64,000 nucleotides of DNA from Desulfococcus multivorans (GTDB taxonomy: Bacteria > Desulfobacterota > Desulfobacteria > Desulfobacterales > Desulfococcaceae): the NCBI RefSeq assembly GCF_001854245.1, contig NZ_CP015381.1:274001-338000 (forward strand), read 5' to 3'. The notes beneath the pieces are model-generated. The model saw only the letters and a list, made by a program, of their open reading frames with translations, was not told the DNA's origin and ran no database searches. Positions 24,983 through 34,228 of this stretch are shown here, in pieces. A program made the position numbers and the translations under genes. How positions within the stretch are numbered: position 1 is the stretch's first letter; each line of letters begins with the position of its first letter.

Positions 24983-25897
24983 ATGAGCGGGCGAGCCTGT
25001 GAGATTTTCGTGGGGACCAGCGGCTATTCCTATCCCGAGTGGACGGGGGCGGGCTTTTACCCTCCGGGAATGAAGCAGCGCGAGATGCTCGCCTTCTACG
25101 CCGGTCGGTTTGCGGCCGTCGAACTCAACTTCACCTGGTACCAGATGCCAAAAGCCGACGCCCTCGACCGAATGCGGGGCCAGGTGCCCCCGTCGTTTCT
25201 TTTTGCGGTCAAGTTGAACCGGACCCTGACCCACGAGGTGTCGCCCGGGGAATGGCCCGAAAACGCCCGGCGCTTCCGGGAGGGGATTGCCCCCCTGGTC
25301 CAGTCCGGACAGTTGGGGGCGGTGCTGGTCCAGCTGCCGCCCTTCTTTCACCGCACCCCTGACCGTCGGCGCTACCTGGCAAATCTCCTGGAGGCCTTGG
25401 ACGGCCTGCCGCTGGCCGTGGAGTTCCGCCACGCATCGTGGGCCGCGGAAGCCGCCGCGGAAAAGGTGGCGGCTTCCCTGGCGGCCCGCCGGATCGCTCT
25501 GGTCGCCGTGGACGCACCCCGCCTGCCCGGTCTCTATCCGCCGGTGCCCCCGGCGCCTGTCGGCAGGATCATCCCCCCCGCGTTCTTCTATCTCCGGCTC
25601 CATGGTCGGAACGCTGCCGGATGGCGTTCGGGCGTCATGCAACGGCAGTTCGATTACGACTACAGCGAGGCCGAGCTGCGGGAGTGGACCGAAGCGCGGA
25701 TTCCCGCCATGGTTGACCGGGCCGCCCGGGGATTTGTTTTTTTCAACAACCACGTCCGGGGTCAGGCCCCGCGGAATGCAGAGGCCCTGGCGGCGCTTCT
25801 CGTTGCCCGAGGGCTTTCCTGCAAACCGCCGCCCGGCCGCTTTTCGCCGTGCGGGTTATCGGAGGAACTGCCGTGGACCGGGCCGTCATCCACCTGA
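24983..25897 (+). CDS. DUF72 family protein
   Basis: The 304-residue protein shows the DUF72 TIM-barrel signature: FVGTSGYSYPEWTG at the start, VELNFTWYQMP, the KLNRTLTH strand, AVEFRHASW, FYLRLHGR and FFNNHVRGQAPRNA. The molecular function of the family is not settled. It starts 12 bases after lexA, and its 3' end overlaps the start of the ImuB-like gene by 25 bases, so it is part of the mutagenesis operon, in the place where ImuA is usually found. Confidence 0.92.
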   Translation: MSGRACEIFVGTSGYSYPEWTGAGFYPPGMKQREMLAFYAGRFAAVELNFTWYQMPKADALDRMRGQVPPSFLFAVKLNRTLTHEVSPGEWPENARRFREGIAPLVQSGQLGAVLVQLPPFFHRTPDRRRYLANLLEALDGLPLAVEFRHASWAAEAAAEKVAASLAARRIALVAVDAPRLPGLYPPVPPAPVGRIIPPAFFYLRLHGRNAAGWRSGVMQRQFDYDYSEAELREWTEARIPAMVDRAARGFVFFNNHVRGQAPRNAEALAALLVARGLSCKPPPGRFSPCGLSEELPWTGPSST

Positions 25898-27036
25898 ACG
25901 TGGCTGATTTCGCGGTGTCGGTGGAGCGCCTCATCGACGCCCAACTCCGGGGACGACCGGTGATCGTGGCTCCCGGCGACACACGCGCCGCCGTGTACGA
26001 CATGAGTGACGAGGCTTTCCGGGCGGGGGTCCGCAAAGGGATGTCCCTGGCCCGGGCCGTGCGGATCTGTCGGCGTGCGGTCGTCCTTCCGCCCCGGCCG
26101 TCAAGATACGAGCAGGCCATGACGGCGGTGTGCCGACTGGCACGCCCGTTCTCTCCCCTCATCGAGTCGGGCGGAAACGACGGCCACCTCTTCGTGGACG
26201 TCACCGCGTCGGGACGATATCTCGGGCCGCCGGTGGACATGGCCTGGCGCATGCAGCGGGAGATCAGAAGACGCCTCGATCTCGATCCCATCTGGGCCGT
26301 GGCATCCAACAAGCTGACGGCCAAGGCGGCTACGCGGACGGTCAAGCCCGCGGGCGAGGCCATCGTCGGGGGCGGTGAAGAGGCCGATTTTCTGGCCCCC
26401 CTGCCGTTGGGCCTTCTGCCGGGCATCACCCCGTCGGACCTGGTCCGGTTTCGGGACTTCAATTTTGATCGCGTGGCCGACGCCCAGGCCCTCGATGCCG
26501 ACCAGATGCAGGTGGCCTTCGGGCGTCGGGGGCGGATTTTCCACGACCTTGTCCGGGGCGTCGATCCCTCGCCGGTGGCGCACATGAACCAGCGGCCGCC
26601 CCGGGTCGCGGCGGCACACGCCTTCGGGGGCGACACCAACGACGATCGGATTCTGGATGCGGCGCTTTACGGACTGGTGGAAACGGCGGGTACCGCGCTG
26701 CGGGAGCGTCGCATGACGGCCCGGCGGATCGGGGTGATTCTCGACTATGCCGACGGGGTGCGGTGCGCCCGACGGCAAGCGTCCGCCGTGGGGACGGCCG
26801 ACGATCCGGCCCTCTACGCTTTGGCCCGAGGGGCCTTTGGGCTCGCCCGTGTCCGTCGGGTCCGGATCCGTCATATGAGCCTGGTCTGCGATCGCCTGGT
26901 CTTCCCCTCGGGGCAGATGAGCCTGTTTGACGACGGGGGCAGCCTTCGGCAGGCGCGTCTGGGAGCGGCCCTGGATGCGATCCGGCGCCGCTTCGGTCGG
27001 GACGCGGTCCGAATGGGGCGGACCCTGCCTGTTTAA
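25873..27036 (+). CDS. imuB: ImuB-like, catalytically degenerate Y-family polymerase homologue
   Basis: The 387-residue protein (GTG start at 25873 behind GGAGGA) follows the Pol IV fold but lacks its acidic residues. The HxDMDAF motif reads HLNVADF (7-13), and the SLDE motif reads NDGH (102-105). ImuB proteins are known to be inactive polymerases that bring DnaE2 to the beta clamp. The C-terminus carries QMSLF (348-352), a clamp-binding motif. The stop overlaps the dnaE2 start (TAATG). All three traits fit ImuB rather than an active DinB. Confidence 0.88.
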   Translation: MDRAVIHLNVADFAVSVERLIDAQLRGRPVIVAPGDTRAAVYDMSDEAFRAGVRKGMSLARAVRICRRAVVLPPRPSRYEQAMTAVCRLARPFSPLIESGGNDGHLFVDVTASGRYLGPPVDMAWRMQREIRRRLDLDPIWAVASNKLTAKAATRTVKPAGEAIVGGGEEADFLAPLPLGLLPGITPSDLVRFRDFNFDRVADAQALDADQMQVAFGRRGRIFHDLVRGVDPSPVAHMNQRPPRVAAAHAFGGDTNDDRILDAALYGLVETAGTALRERRMTARRIGVILDYADGVRCARRQASAVGTADDPALYALARGAFGLARVRRVRIRHMSLVCDRLVFPSGQMSLFDDGGSLRQARLGAALDAIRRRFGRDAVRMGRTLPV

Positions 27037-30000
27037 TGTTTCACGAACCGGAACACAAGCCCATGCGTCTATCCGAAACAGCTACGCCGGCCAAAACACC
27101 TGCCCTGGTGCCGCTCGTCGTCCGATCCGGCTTTTCCCTCATGTGGGGCACCGCGACCCCGGCGGCCCTCTGCCGAAGGGCCCGGACGCTGGGATACCGG
27201 CGCCTCGCCATGACCGACACGGACAATCTGTACGGGCTCTGGCCGTTTCTGGCGGCCTGCGATCGGGAGGGAATTCAACCCATTGTGGGGGCCGAGGTTA
27301 CCGAGCCGGGATCCCGGCGCCGGGCGGTCTGTCTGGTGGAGACACCGGCGGGCTACGCCAACCTGTGCCGGATACTCACCCGGCGGCACCGGGCGGCCGT
27401 CTTCGATCTCGGCACTGCCGTGGCCGAGCTCGGGGCGGGACTCACGGTGCTTACGGGCAACCCCGGACTGATCCGGAAATGGCGGGATGCCGGGCTCACC
27501 GTGGCTGCCGCCGTGCCCCGGTATCCCGTGGCTGCCGTCCACCCCCTCGCCAGGGCCGCCCGGGATATGGCGGTTCCCTTGGTCGCCGTGCCCGGGAGCT
27601 TTCTTCTCGATCCGGCGGATGCCGCCGTCCACCGTCTGCTCCGGGCTATCGCGGGCAACACGACCCTCTCGGGCGTCCCTTCCGAAGACTGCGCCCCGAA
27701 GGCGGCCTGGCTGGCAACGCCGGCGGTGTATGCCCGGCGCTTTCAGACGTGCCCGGAAACGATCCGGGCGACGCACGATCTGGCCGAGCGGTTGGTCTTC
27801 ACCCGGCCCGGTTTCGGTACGATCATGCCCCCCTGGGAGAACGGGACGGGCCGGGGTGCCGATGCCGAGCTCCGGGTCGCAGCCTTTCAGGGGGCCCGGC
27901 AGCGCTACGGCCAAGACCTGCCCGAGGCCGTGACCACACGGTTGGCGTACGAACTCCGGGTGATCGCCGACAAGCGGTTTTCCGCTTATTTTCTCGTGGT
28001 GCGGGACATCGTGGCCCAAAGCCCCCGGATCTGCGGCCGGGGATCGGGGGCCGCCTCCCTGACGGCCTACTGCCTGGGGATTACCAACGTCTGTCCCATC
28101 AAACACCGCCTTTATTTCGAGCGGTTTCTGAACCCGGGACGGAGCGACCCGCCGGACATCGACATCGATTTCGCCTGGGACGAACGCGATGCCGTGCTCG
28201 CGTCCGTTCTCGGGAAATTTTCCGGCCGGGCGGCCCTGGTGGCCAACCACGTGCTGTTTCAGCCCCGGATGGCGGTTCGGGAGACGGCCAGGGTCTTCGG
28301 CCTGCCCGAAGGGGAGATCCGTCGAGTGATCCGCCGCGTTCCCCGCTACAACACGGGAGACGGATCGCTTCTGGATCATATCCGGTCCCGGCCCGAATCC
28401 CGGGATCTCGACCTCGCGTCCCCCTGGCCGGAGATCATCAGCCTCGCCGAACGCATCATCGGCCTGCCCCGCTACCTTTCGGTCCACCCCGGCGGCACGG
28501 TCATTACACCCGGGCCCATCGACCGCTACGTCCCCATCGAGACGGCGCCCAAGGGGATTCCCGTCATCCAGTGGGACAAGGACGGGGCCGAGGATGCGGG
28601 CCTCGTGAAGATCGACCTTCTGGGCAACCGCAGCCTCGCCGTGATCCGGGACGCCGTGGTCGAAGTCCGTGCCGCCGGTGCAGTCTTTGACGAGCGGAAC
28701 TGGGTCCCCGAGGACGACCCCGCGACCCGTGCGATAGTGGCGGCGGGCCGCACCATGGGCTGTTTCTACATCGAGAGCCCGGCCATGCGGCTTCTCCAGC
28801 AAAAGACCGGGCGAGGGGATTTCGAACATCTCGTCATCCACAGCAGCATCATCCGTCCGGCGGCGGGCGGTTGCATCCGGGAGTACATCCGGCGGCTTCA
28901 CGGGGAGGTATGGACGCCCATCCACCCCCTCCTCGCCGACGTGCTGGGCGACACCTACGGCATCATGGTCTATCAGGAAGACGTCTCGAAAACCGCCGTG
29001 GCCCTGGCCGGCTTTTCCCACGCCGATGCCGATCGGCTCCGGAAAATCCTTTCGAAGAAAGATCGGGAATACCACCTTGGCGATTTTCGGGAGCGATTTT
29101 TCGCGGGGGCCTTGAAGCGGGGCGTGCCGACCGACGCGATCGAACGCGTCTGGGAGATGATCATGAGTTTCAGCGGCTACTCCTTCTGCAAGCCCCATTC
29201 GGCTTCCTATGCCCGGGTCTCGTTCCAGGCGGCCTACCTCAAGACCCATTTCCCGTCGGCTTTCATGGCCGCGGTCATCAGCAACCAGGGGGGATTTTAC
29301 AGCACCTTCGCCTACGTCTCCGAAGCCCGGCGCATGGGGCTCAAAATCCTGCCCCCCGACGTCCGAACCAGCGGCGTCCGTTGGGCGGCGGCCGGGCCTG
29401 ACGCCCTCCGGGTGGGGCTTGCCGCGGTCAAGGGGCTTACGGCGGAGACCTGTCGGCGCACGGTCGTCCGACGCCCCTTTGCGAATTTGTCGGATTTTCT
29501 GTCGCGGGTGCGGCCCGACGCGGCCGAAGCCCGGGCACTGGTCCGGTGTGGCGCCCTGGACGGTCTCCTGCCGGGGGCGAACCGGGCCGCCCTGATGTGG
29601 GCTCTCGCCCGCTGGGAGCAGCAGGAGCGATCGCTTAGCCTTTTCGAAGACGAGGCGACCATACCGGTCTTGAATCCGGACGCCGAAATCGTCCGCCTCC
29701 GCCGGGAGTTCGCGGTTCTCGGTTTCCTGTGCGACCGTCATCCCATGGCCCTTTTCGAGGGGAATCCGGCTGTCGTGGGAACCGTGAAGGCCGATTGCCT
29801 CGACCGTCATGCGGGACGGCGGGTCAGCGTCGCCGGATGGCTGATTACCGGGAAGACGGTCCGGACCCGCCGCGGGGACCCCATGGAGTTTCTCTCCTTC
29901 GAGGACGAGACCGGCGTTTTCGAGACCGTCTTTTTCCCGGAAGCCTACGATCGCTTCTGCGCAATCCTCGAGGTGAACCGTCCCTATGTTCTCTCCGGCA

Positions 30001-30125
30001 AGGCGGTGCGGGAGTGGCGGGCCGTCACGCTCACCGTCGATGGTGTCCGGCCCTTGGCGGTTCGACCGATAGATCCGCGGCGATGCGCCGAAATAGAGTG
30101 TCCTTCCCACCGATCCCGAACATGA
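27036..30125 (+). CDS. dnaE2: Error-prone DNA polymerase III alpha-type (DnaE2)
   Basis: The 1029-residue product has DnaE2 length and lacks the long C-terminal tail of replicative DnaE. The palm catalytic motif PDIDID is at 373-378, with GRGSGAA upstream (335-340), and the OB domain is near the C-terminus (VAGWLITGKTVRTRRGDPMEF). The N-terminal PHP domain has lost its HxH (PLVVRS at 26-31), so proofreading metal binding is unlikely. ATG 27036 overlaps the imuB stop; ATG 27063 is possible. DnaE2 performs damage-induced mutagenic synthesis together with ImuB. Confidence 0.95.
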   Translation: MFHEPEHKPMRLSETATPAKTPALVPLVVRSGFSLMWGTATPAALCRRARTLGYRRLAMTDTDNLYGLWPFLAACDREGIQPIVGAEVTEPGSRRRAVCLVETPAGYANLCRILTRRHRAAVFDLGTAVAELGAGLTVLTGNPGLIRKWRDAGLTVAAAVPRYPVAAVHPLARAARDMAVPLVAVPGSFLLDPADAAVHRLLRAIAGNTTLSGVPSEDCAPKAAWLATPAVYARRFQTCPETIRATHDLAERLVFTRPGFGTIMPPWENGTGRGADAELRVAAFQGARQRYGQDLPEAVTTRLAYELRVIADKRFSAYFLVVRDIVAQSPRICGRGSGAASLTAYCLGITNVCPIKHRLYFERFLNPGRSDPPDIDIDFAWDERDAVLASVLGKFSGRAALVANHVLFQPRMAVRETARVFGLPEGEIRRVIRRVPRYNTGDGSLLDHIRSRPESRDLDLASPWPEIISLAERIIGLPRYLSVHPGGTVITPGPIDRYVPIETAPKGIPVIQWDKDGAEDAGLVKIDLLGNRSLAVIRDAVVEVRAAGAVFDERNWVPEDDPATRAIVAAGRTMGCFYIESPAMRLLQQKTGRGDFEHLVIHSSIIRPAAGGCIREYIRRLHGEVWTPIHPLLADVLGDTYGIMVYQEDVSKTAVALAGFSHADADRLRKILSKKDREYHLGDFRERFFAGALKRGVPTDAIERVWEMIMSFSGYSFCKPHSASYARVSFQAAYLKTHFPSAFMAAVISNQGGFYSTFAYVSEARRMGLKILPPDVRTSGVRWAAAGPDALRVGLAAVKGLTAETCRRTVVRRPFANLSDFLSRVRPDAAEARALVRCGALDGLLPGANRAALMWALARWEQQERSLSLFEDEATIPVLNPDAEIVRLRREFAVLGFLCDRHPMALFEGNPAVVGTVKADCLDRHAGRRVSVAGWLITGKTVRTRRGDPMEFLSFEDETGVFETVFFPEAYDRFCAILEVNRPYVLSGKAVREWRAVTLTVDGVRPLAVRPIDPRRCAEIECPSHRSRT

Positions 30126-30270
30126 ATCCCTTCCTCAATCTCCATGTTGACAGGAAAAAGAAACCTGTGATAAGTTTCCTTAATTTCAATAAAATAAATT
30201 GTGTGGCGCCAGGCATGATATAAAAATATAGCATGATCAGCACAATTATGTGAGAGGATATCGATAGATC

Positions 30271-30385
30271 TGCCGCTTGCGGGAAGGCGTCCGGAGCGGC
30301 AAGCGAAATAAAAATGTGGCACATCGAAATAAAAATGTGGCACAAAACGGTATAGCGTTCTGCTTGCGGAAAAACGTCCGGAGCG
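30271..30385. repeat. Nested direct repeats upstream of a molybdoenzyme gene
   Basis: A 20-base unit CGAAATAAAAATGTGGCACA is repeated at 30304-30323 and 30325-30344 (21-base period). It is framed by two copies of a CTTGCGG...CGTCCGGAGCG segment at about 30271-30298 and 30359-30385. The second lies 20 bases before the ATG at 30405. This could be a set of activator or repressor sites. GTGGCAC resembles half of a sigma-54 promoter, but no properly spaced TTGC follows. Confidence 0.6.
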
Positions 30386-30404
30386 ATGCGTCAAGGAGAG
30401 AAAT

Positions 30405-32480
30405 ATGGCGACAGAAAAGGTCTACAGTGTTTGCGGCATGTGTACGGTTCGGTGTCCCATCCAGGCGGAGGTGGAAAACGGTGAGGTCCGTTTCCTCCAG
30501 GGGAATCTCCACGTGCCGGCCATGAAGGGGGCGGTCTGCCCCCGGGGGGCCGCGGGCATCGCCCTTATCAAGGATCGGGAGCGGCCCCAGGCGCCGATGA
30601 TCCGGGAGGGTGCCCGAGGCGAGGGAAAATGGCGGACCGTCACGTGGGATGAAGCCCTGGATCATGTGGCCGGGAAGCTGATGGAGATCAAGGAGCAGCA
30701 CGGCGCCAGAGCCATCGCCTTTTCCGACCGCGGCGGTCCGTTTCGCGACTTTCACCGGGCCTTTCTCAAGGGACTGGGCACGCCCAACTACTGTAATCAC
30801 GACACCTCATGCGCGCGGAATGTCCAGCACGCCTGCATCTCCGTTACCGGCATGGGGCGGAAGGGGGTGGCTTACGACCTGAAGAACGCCCGACACGTGG
30901 TGCTGCAGCTCCGAAACATATTTGAATCCATCAACGTCCAGGAGGTCAACAATCTCATGGACGCCATGGAATCCGGGTGCAAGCTGACGGTCATCGACAT
31001 CCGGGGAAACGTATCGGCCGCCAAGGCGGATCGTTTCTTCATGGTTCGTCCCGGCACCGACTACGCCTTCAACCTGGCCGTCATCCACGAGCTTCTGGCC
31101 AGGGAGCTCTATGACAAGGATTATGCCGACAAATATATCAAGGACCTCAACGTACTGAAGACGTTCGTCAAACCCTACACGCCCGAATGGGCGGAAACAG
31201 AGACGGACGTGACGCCGGAGGCCCTCCGCCAGTTCGTCCGGGAGCTCGCCGCCGCTGCGCCGGCCGTGCTCTGGCACCCCGGCTGGATGACGGCCCGCTA
31301 TACCACCTCCTTCTACGTGAGCCGCACCATCTACATCATCAACGCCCTTTTGGGATCCATCGGCGCCAAGGGAGGGCTTCCGATCGTCAGCAAGCCCGGG
31401 GACGTGGGCCGCAAGGGGCTCAAATCTTTCATGGATCTCTATCCCAAGCCCGAAGATAAGCGGGCCGACGGCGCCGGCTGGCGCTACCCCCACCTGGAAG
31501 CGGGACCGGGCCTGCCCCACCTGCTCTTCAAGGCCATGGAGACCGAAGATCCCTATCCGGTGAAGGCTTATATTGCTTACCGCCATGATCCCCTCATGGG
31601 ATTTCCCGATCCGGATCGGCTCAAGCAGATGTTCGATCATCTCGACTTCATGGTTTCGGTAACCTTTTCGTGGTCGGACACCGCCTGGTATTCCGATGTG
31701 GTGCTGCCGCTTTCGCCCTATCTGGAGCGGGAGAGCATCGTGGCCGCCAAGAACGGGGTCAAACCCCAGTTCTTCGTTCGAGACCGTGTGCTGGAGCCCC
31801 GCTACGACACCAAAGCCGACTGGGAGATCATCGCGGGCCTGGCCAGGCGGATGAACCTCCCCGAGCTGGCCTACGAGTCGATCGACGACATTCGCAAATT
31901 CCAGCTGGAAGGCACCGGCGTCAGCCTGGAGGACTTCAAGGAAAAGGGTTTTGTGGCTCTCGCGGATCAGCCCAGCTATCCGCCGCCCAAATTCAAGACG
32001 CCCAGCGGCAAGTTCGAGATCGTCTGTGAGATGTTGGAGAAGCAGGGGCTGCCGTCCCTGAAGCCCTATGTCTCGCTCCAGCGTCCCCCCGAAGGGCAGT
32101 TCCGCCTGACTTTCGGCCGATGTGCGCTGCATACCCAGGGACATACCGCCAACAATACCATGCTCGCCGAACAGATGCCCGAAAACGAGCTCTGGATCAA
32201 CACCGAGGCCGCGAAGAAGCTGGGCCTCACCGACGGCGGGCGGGCCAGGGTCAGCCGCAACGGCTATTCGGAGCAGATCAAGGTCAAGGTGACCGACGTG
32301 ATACATCCCGAGGCGGTCTTCGTGGTCCATGGGTTCGGCCATCAGCTTCCCGTCGAGACCCGTGCCTTCGGCAAGGGGCTTGCGGACAACAAGTTCATGC
32401 AGGGCGGCCTGGATCTCTGGGACCCGGCCGGCGGCGCCGTCGCTTACCAGGAGTTTTTTGTCGAGGTGACCAAAGCCTGA
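30405..32480 (+). CDS. Molybdopterin oxidoreductase (thiosulfate/polysulfide reductase-like), cytoplasmic
   Basis: The 691-residue protein starts with the [4Fe-4S] motif CGMCTVRC and VCPRGAAG. The segment GTPNYCNHDTSCARN places Cys at the Mo/W ligand position, as in the Phs/Psr group. A C-terminal MPT-binding domain follows (FGRCALHTQGHTANN). No Tat signal is visible, unlike true periplasmic PhsA/PsrA, and no ferredoxin or membrane subunit lies beside it. ATG 30405 follows AAGGAGAG. The substrate cannot be assigned. An aldehyde dehydrogenase follows after a terminator. Confidence 0.85.
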   Translation: MATEKVYSVCGMCTVRCPIQAEVENGEVRFLQGNLHVPAMKGAVCPRGAAGIALIKDRERPQAPMIREGARGEGKWRTVTWDEALDHVAGKLMEIKEQHGARAIAFSDRGGPFRDFHRAFLKGLGTPNYCNHDTSCARNVQHACISVTGMGRKGVAYDLKNARHVVLQLRNIFESINVQEVNNLMDAMESGCKLTVIDIRGNVSAAKADRFFMVRPGTDYAFNLAVIHELLARELYDKDYADKYIKDLNVLKTFVKPYTPEWAETETDVTPEALRQFVRELAAAAPAVLWHPGWMTARYTTSFYVSRTIYIINALLGSIGAKGGLPIVSKPGDVGRKGLKSFMDLYPKPEDKRADGAGWRYPHLEAGPGLPHLLFKAMETEDPYPVKAYIAYRHDPLMGFPDPDRLKQMFDHLDFMVSVTFSWSDTAWYSDVVLPLSPYLERESIVAAKNGVKPQFFVRDRVLEPRYDTKADWEIIAGLARRMNLPELAYESIDDIRKFQLEGTGVSLEDFKEKGFVALADQPSYPPPKFKTPSGKFEIVCEMLEKQGLPSLKPYVSLQRPPEGQFRLTFGRCALHTQGHTANNTMLAEQMPENELWINTEAAKKLGLTDGGRARVSRNGYSEQIKVKVTDVIHPEAVFVVHGFGHQLPVETRAFGKGLADNKFMQGGLDLWDPAGGAVAYQEFFVEVTKA

Positions 32481-32532
32481 TTCCCCGTGATGGTGCGGGC
32501 ACCTGTGCCCCTCCCATGCAATTGACATGACG

Positions 32533-32577
32533 AGCCGGGTTTTCCCAGAGAGTGACGGGGGAGCCCGGCTTTTTTTT
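32533..32577 (+). terminator. Rho-independent terminator after the molybdoenzyme
   Basis: AGCCGGG (32533-32539) pairs with CCCGGCT (32564-32570), followed by a run of eight T. It ends 20 bases before the next gene's ATG, so it could also act as a leader attenuator for that gene. Confidence 0.75.
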
Positions 32578-32596
32578 ACCGAAAGGAGAAAACGCC

Positions 32597-34054
32597 ATGG
32601 TTAAACTCACCGAAACCCGGTTGCTCCGTCAGCAGTGCTATATCAATGGCGAATGGCAAAGCGCCGCCGCCGAGGCGACTTTTCCCGTGACCAACCCGGC
32701 CGACGGCGCCGTCCTGGCCGAGGTCCCCGACATGGGGACCGAAGAAGTCCGGGCAGCCGTTGGCGCGGCCCAGGCGGCATGGTCCGGGTGGCGGGGCAGA
32801 ACCGCCGGCGACCGGGCGGCTGTCCTGCGCCGCTGGTACGACCTCATCATGGCGAACCAGGAGGACCTGGCAGCCCTCATGACCGCCGAGCAGGGCAAAC
32901 CCCTGGGCGAATCCCGGGGTGAGATCGCCTATGCCGCATCCTTTGTGGAATGGTTCGCGGAGGAGGGAAAGCGCATATACGGCGACACGATTCCCGCCCA
33001 CCGAGCCGACACCCGGATCGTGGTGATCAAGGCACCGGTGGGGGTGTGTGCCGCCATCACCCCGTGGAACTTTCCCTCGGCCATGATCACCCGCAAGGCC
33101 GCCCCGGCCCTGGCGGCCGGCTGCACCATGGTCGTCAAGCCCGCGGGCCAGACCCCCTTGTCGGCTCTGGCCCTGGCCGAGCTGGCCGACCAGGCCGGGA
33201 TTCCCCCCGGGGTTTTCAATGTCGTCACCGGAGATTCCGCCGTCATCGGCAAGGCCCTGACCGACGACCCCCGGGTGCGCAAACTCAGCTTCACCGGCTC
33301 CACCGAAACCGGCAAGCTGCTCATGCGCGCCTGCGCGGGGACCGTCAAAAAGATCTCCCTGGAGCTGGGCGGCAACGCTCCCTTCATCGTTTTTGACGAT
33401 GCCGACCTGGACCGGGCGGTGGAAGGGGCCGTCAGCTGCAAATACCGCAACTCCGGCCAGACCTGCGTCTGCGCCAACCGGATCCTGGTTCAGGATGCCG
33501 TATACGACGCCTTTGTCGGGAAATTCACCGCTGCCGTAAAATCCCTCAAGGTTGCCGACGGCTTCACCGAGGGGGCCGAGCAGGGTCCCCTTATCGACAT
33601 GAAGGCCGTGGAAAAGTCCGAGCGGCTCATCCGGGATGCCCTCGACAAGGGCGCGACACTCCTTCTCGGCGGAAAACGTCACGCTTTGGGAGGCACCTTT
33701 TTCGAGCCGACGATCTTAGGAAACGCCGTTCCCGCCATGCGGATTGCCGCGGAGGAAACCTTCGGTCCCGTGGCGCCGGTCTTTCGGTTCAGGACCGAGA
33801 CGGCGGCTGTAGATCTTGCCAACGACACCCCCTACGGCCTGGCCGCCTATTTTTACAGCCGTGATCTGGGCCGTGTCTGGCGCGTCGCCGAAAGTCTCGA
33901 ATACGGTATGGTCGGCATCAATACCGGCATTATCTCCACCGCCGCGGCCCCCTTTGGCGGCATCAAGGAGTCGGGCATCGGCCGGGAGGGATCACACTAC
34001 GGTATTGACGAGTATGTGGAGATCAAGTACCTCTGCATGGGAGATGTCGGCTAG
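32597..34054 (+). CDS. NAD(P)-dependent aldehyde dehydrogenase, succinate-semialdehyde dehydrogenase type
   Basis: The 485-residue protein is a complete ALDH: TPWNFPSAMITRK, FTGSTETGK, catalytic Glu in LELGGNAP, catalytic Cys in GQTCVCANR and the C-terminal PFGGIKESGIGREGS. Overall similarity is to the GabD group, which oxidises succinate semialdehyde and similar short semialdehydes. ATG 32597 has GAAAGGAG upstream, and the terminator hairpin precedes it. The cofactor and substrate are not certain. Confidence 0.9.
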   Translation: MVKLTETRLLRQQCYINGEWQSAAAEATFPVTNPADGAVLAEVPDMGTEEVRAAVGAAQAAWSGWRGRTAGDRAAVLRRWYDLIMANQEDLAALMTAEQGKPLGESRGEIAYAASFVEWFAEEGKRIYGDTIPAHRADTRIVVIKAPVGVCAAITPWNFPSAMITRKAAPALAAGCTMVVKPAGQTPLSALALAELADQAGIPPGVFNVVTGDSAVIGKALTDDPRVRKLSFTGSTETGKLLMRACAGTVKKISLELGGNAPFIVFDDADLDRAVEGAVSCKYRNSGQTCVCANRILVQDAVYDAFVGKFTAAVKSLKVADGFTEGAEQGPLIDMKAVEKSERLIRDALDKGATLLLGGKRHALGGTFFEPTILGNAVPAMRIAAEETFGPVAPVFRFRTETAAVDLANDTPYGLAAYFYSRDLGRVWRVAESLEYGMVGINTGIISTAAAPFGGIKESGIGREGSHYGIDEYVEIKYLCMGDVG

Positions 34055-34069
34055 TACGGAATCTTTACG

Positions 34070-34166
34070 CAACTTCCGACTTTGATGGGCCGGCGCCGGG
34101 AGAATACGCCCCGCGCCCCGCACGGTTTCGTTCAAGTGTCGCTGAAGCTTGCTCCGGGCGGCCCGG
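34070..34166. repeat. Palindromic repeat copy 8 (left half only)
   Basis: It starts CAACTTCCGACTTTGATGGGCCGG and continues colinear with copy 3 through CGGTTTCGTTCAAGTG and GCTCCGGGCGGCCCGG, then stops. The right half is missing, so this is a decayed full-length copy. It precedes the GNAT gene. Confidence 0.8.
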
Positions 34167-34228
34167 TTGCAGCTGTCTTGGGAGAGGATTGATGCGGCGG
34201 ATGAGCGCCCACAGGCAGGACAACAGTG

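Noticed and set aside
27069-30110. A very long open frame (over 1000 codons) on the minus strand
   Set aside because: It lies opposite the well-supported dnaE2 gene. High GC and codon bias remove stops from the opposite strand, and the product has no family motif. Similar antisense frames opposite other genes were rejected for the same reason.
30311-30345. Sigma-54 promoter built on GTGGCAC
   Set aside because: The required TTGC element is not found at the proper distance after either copy.
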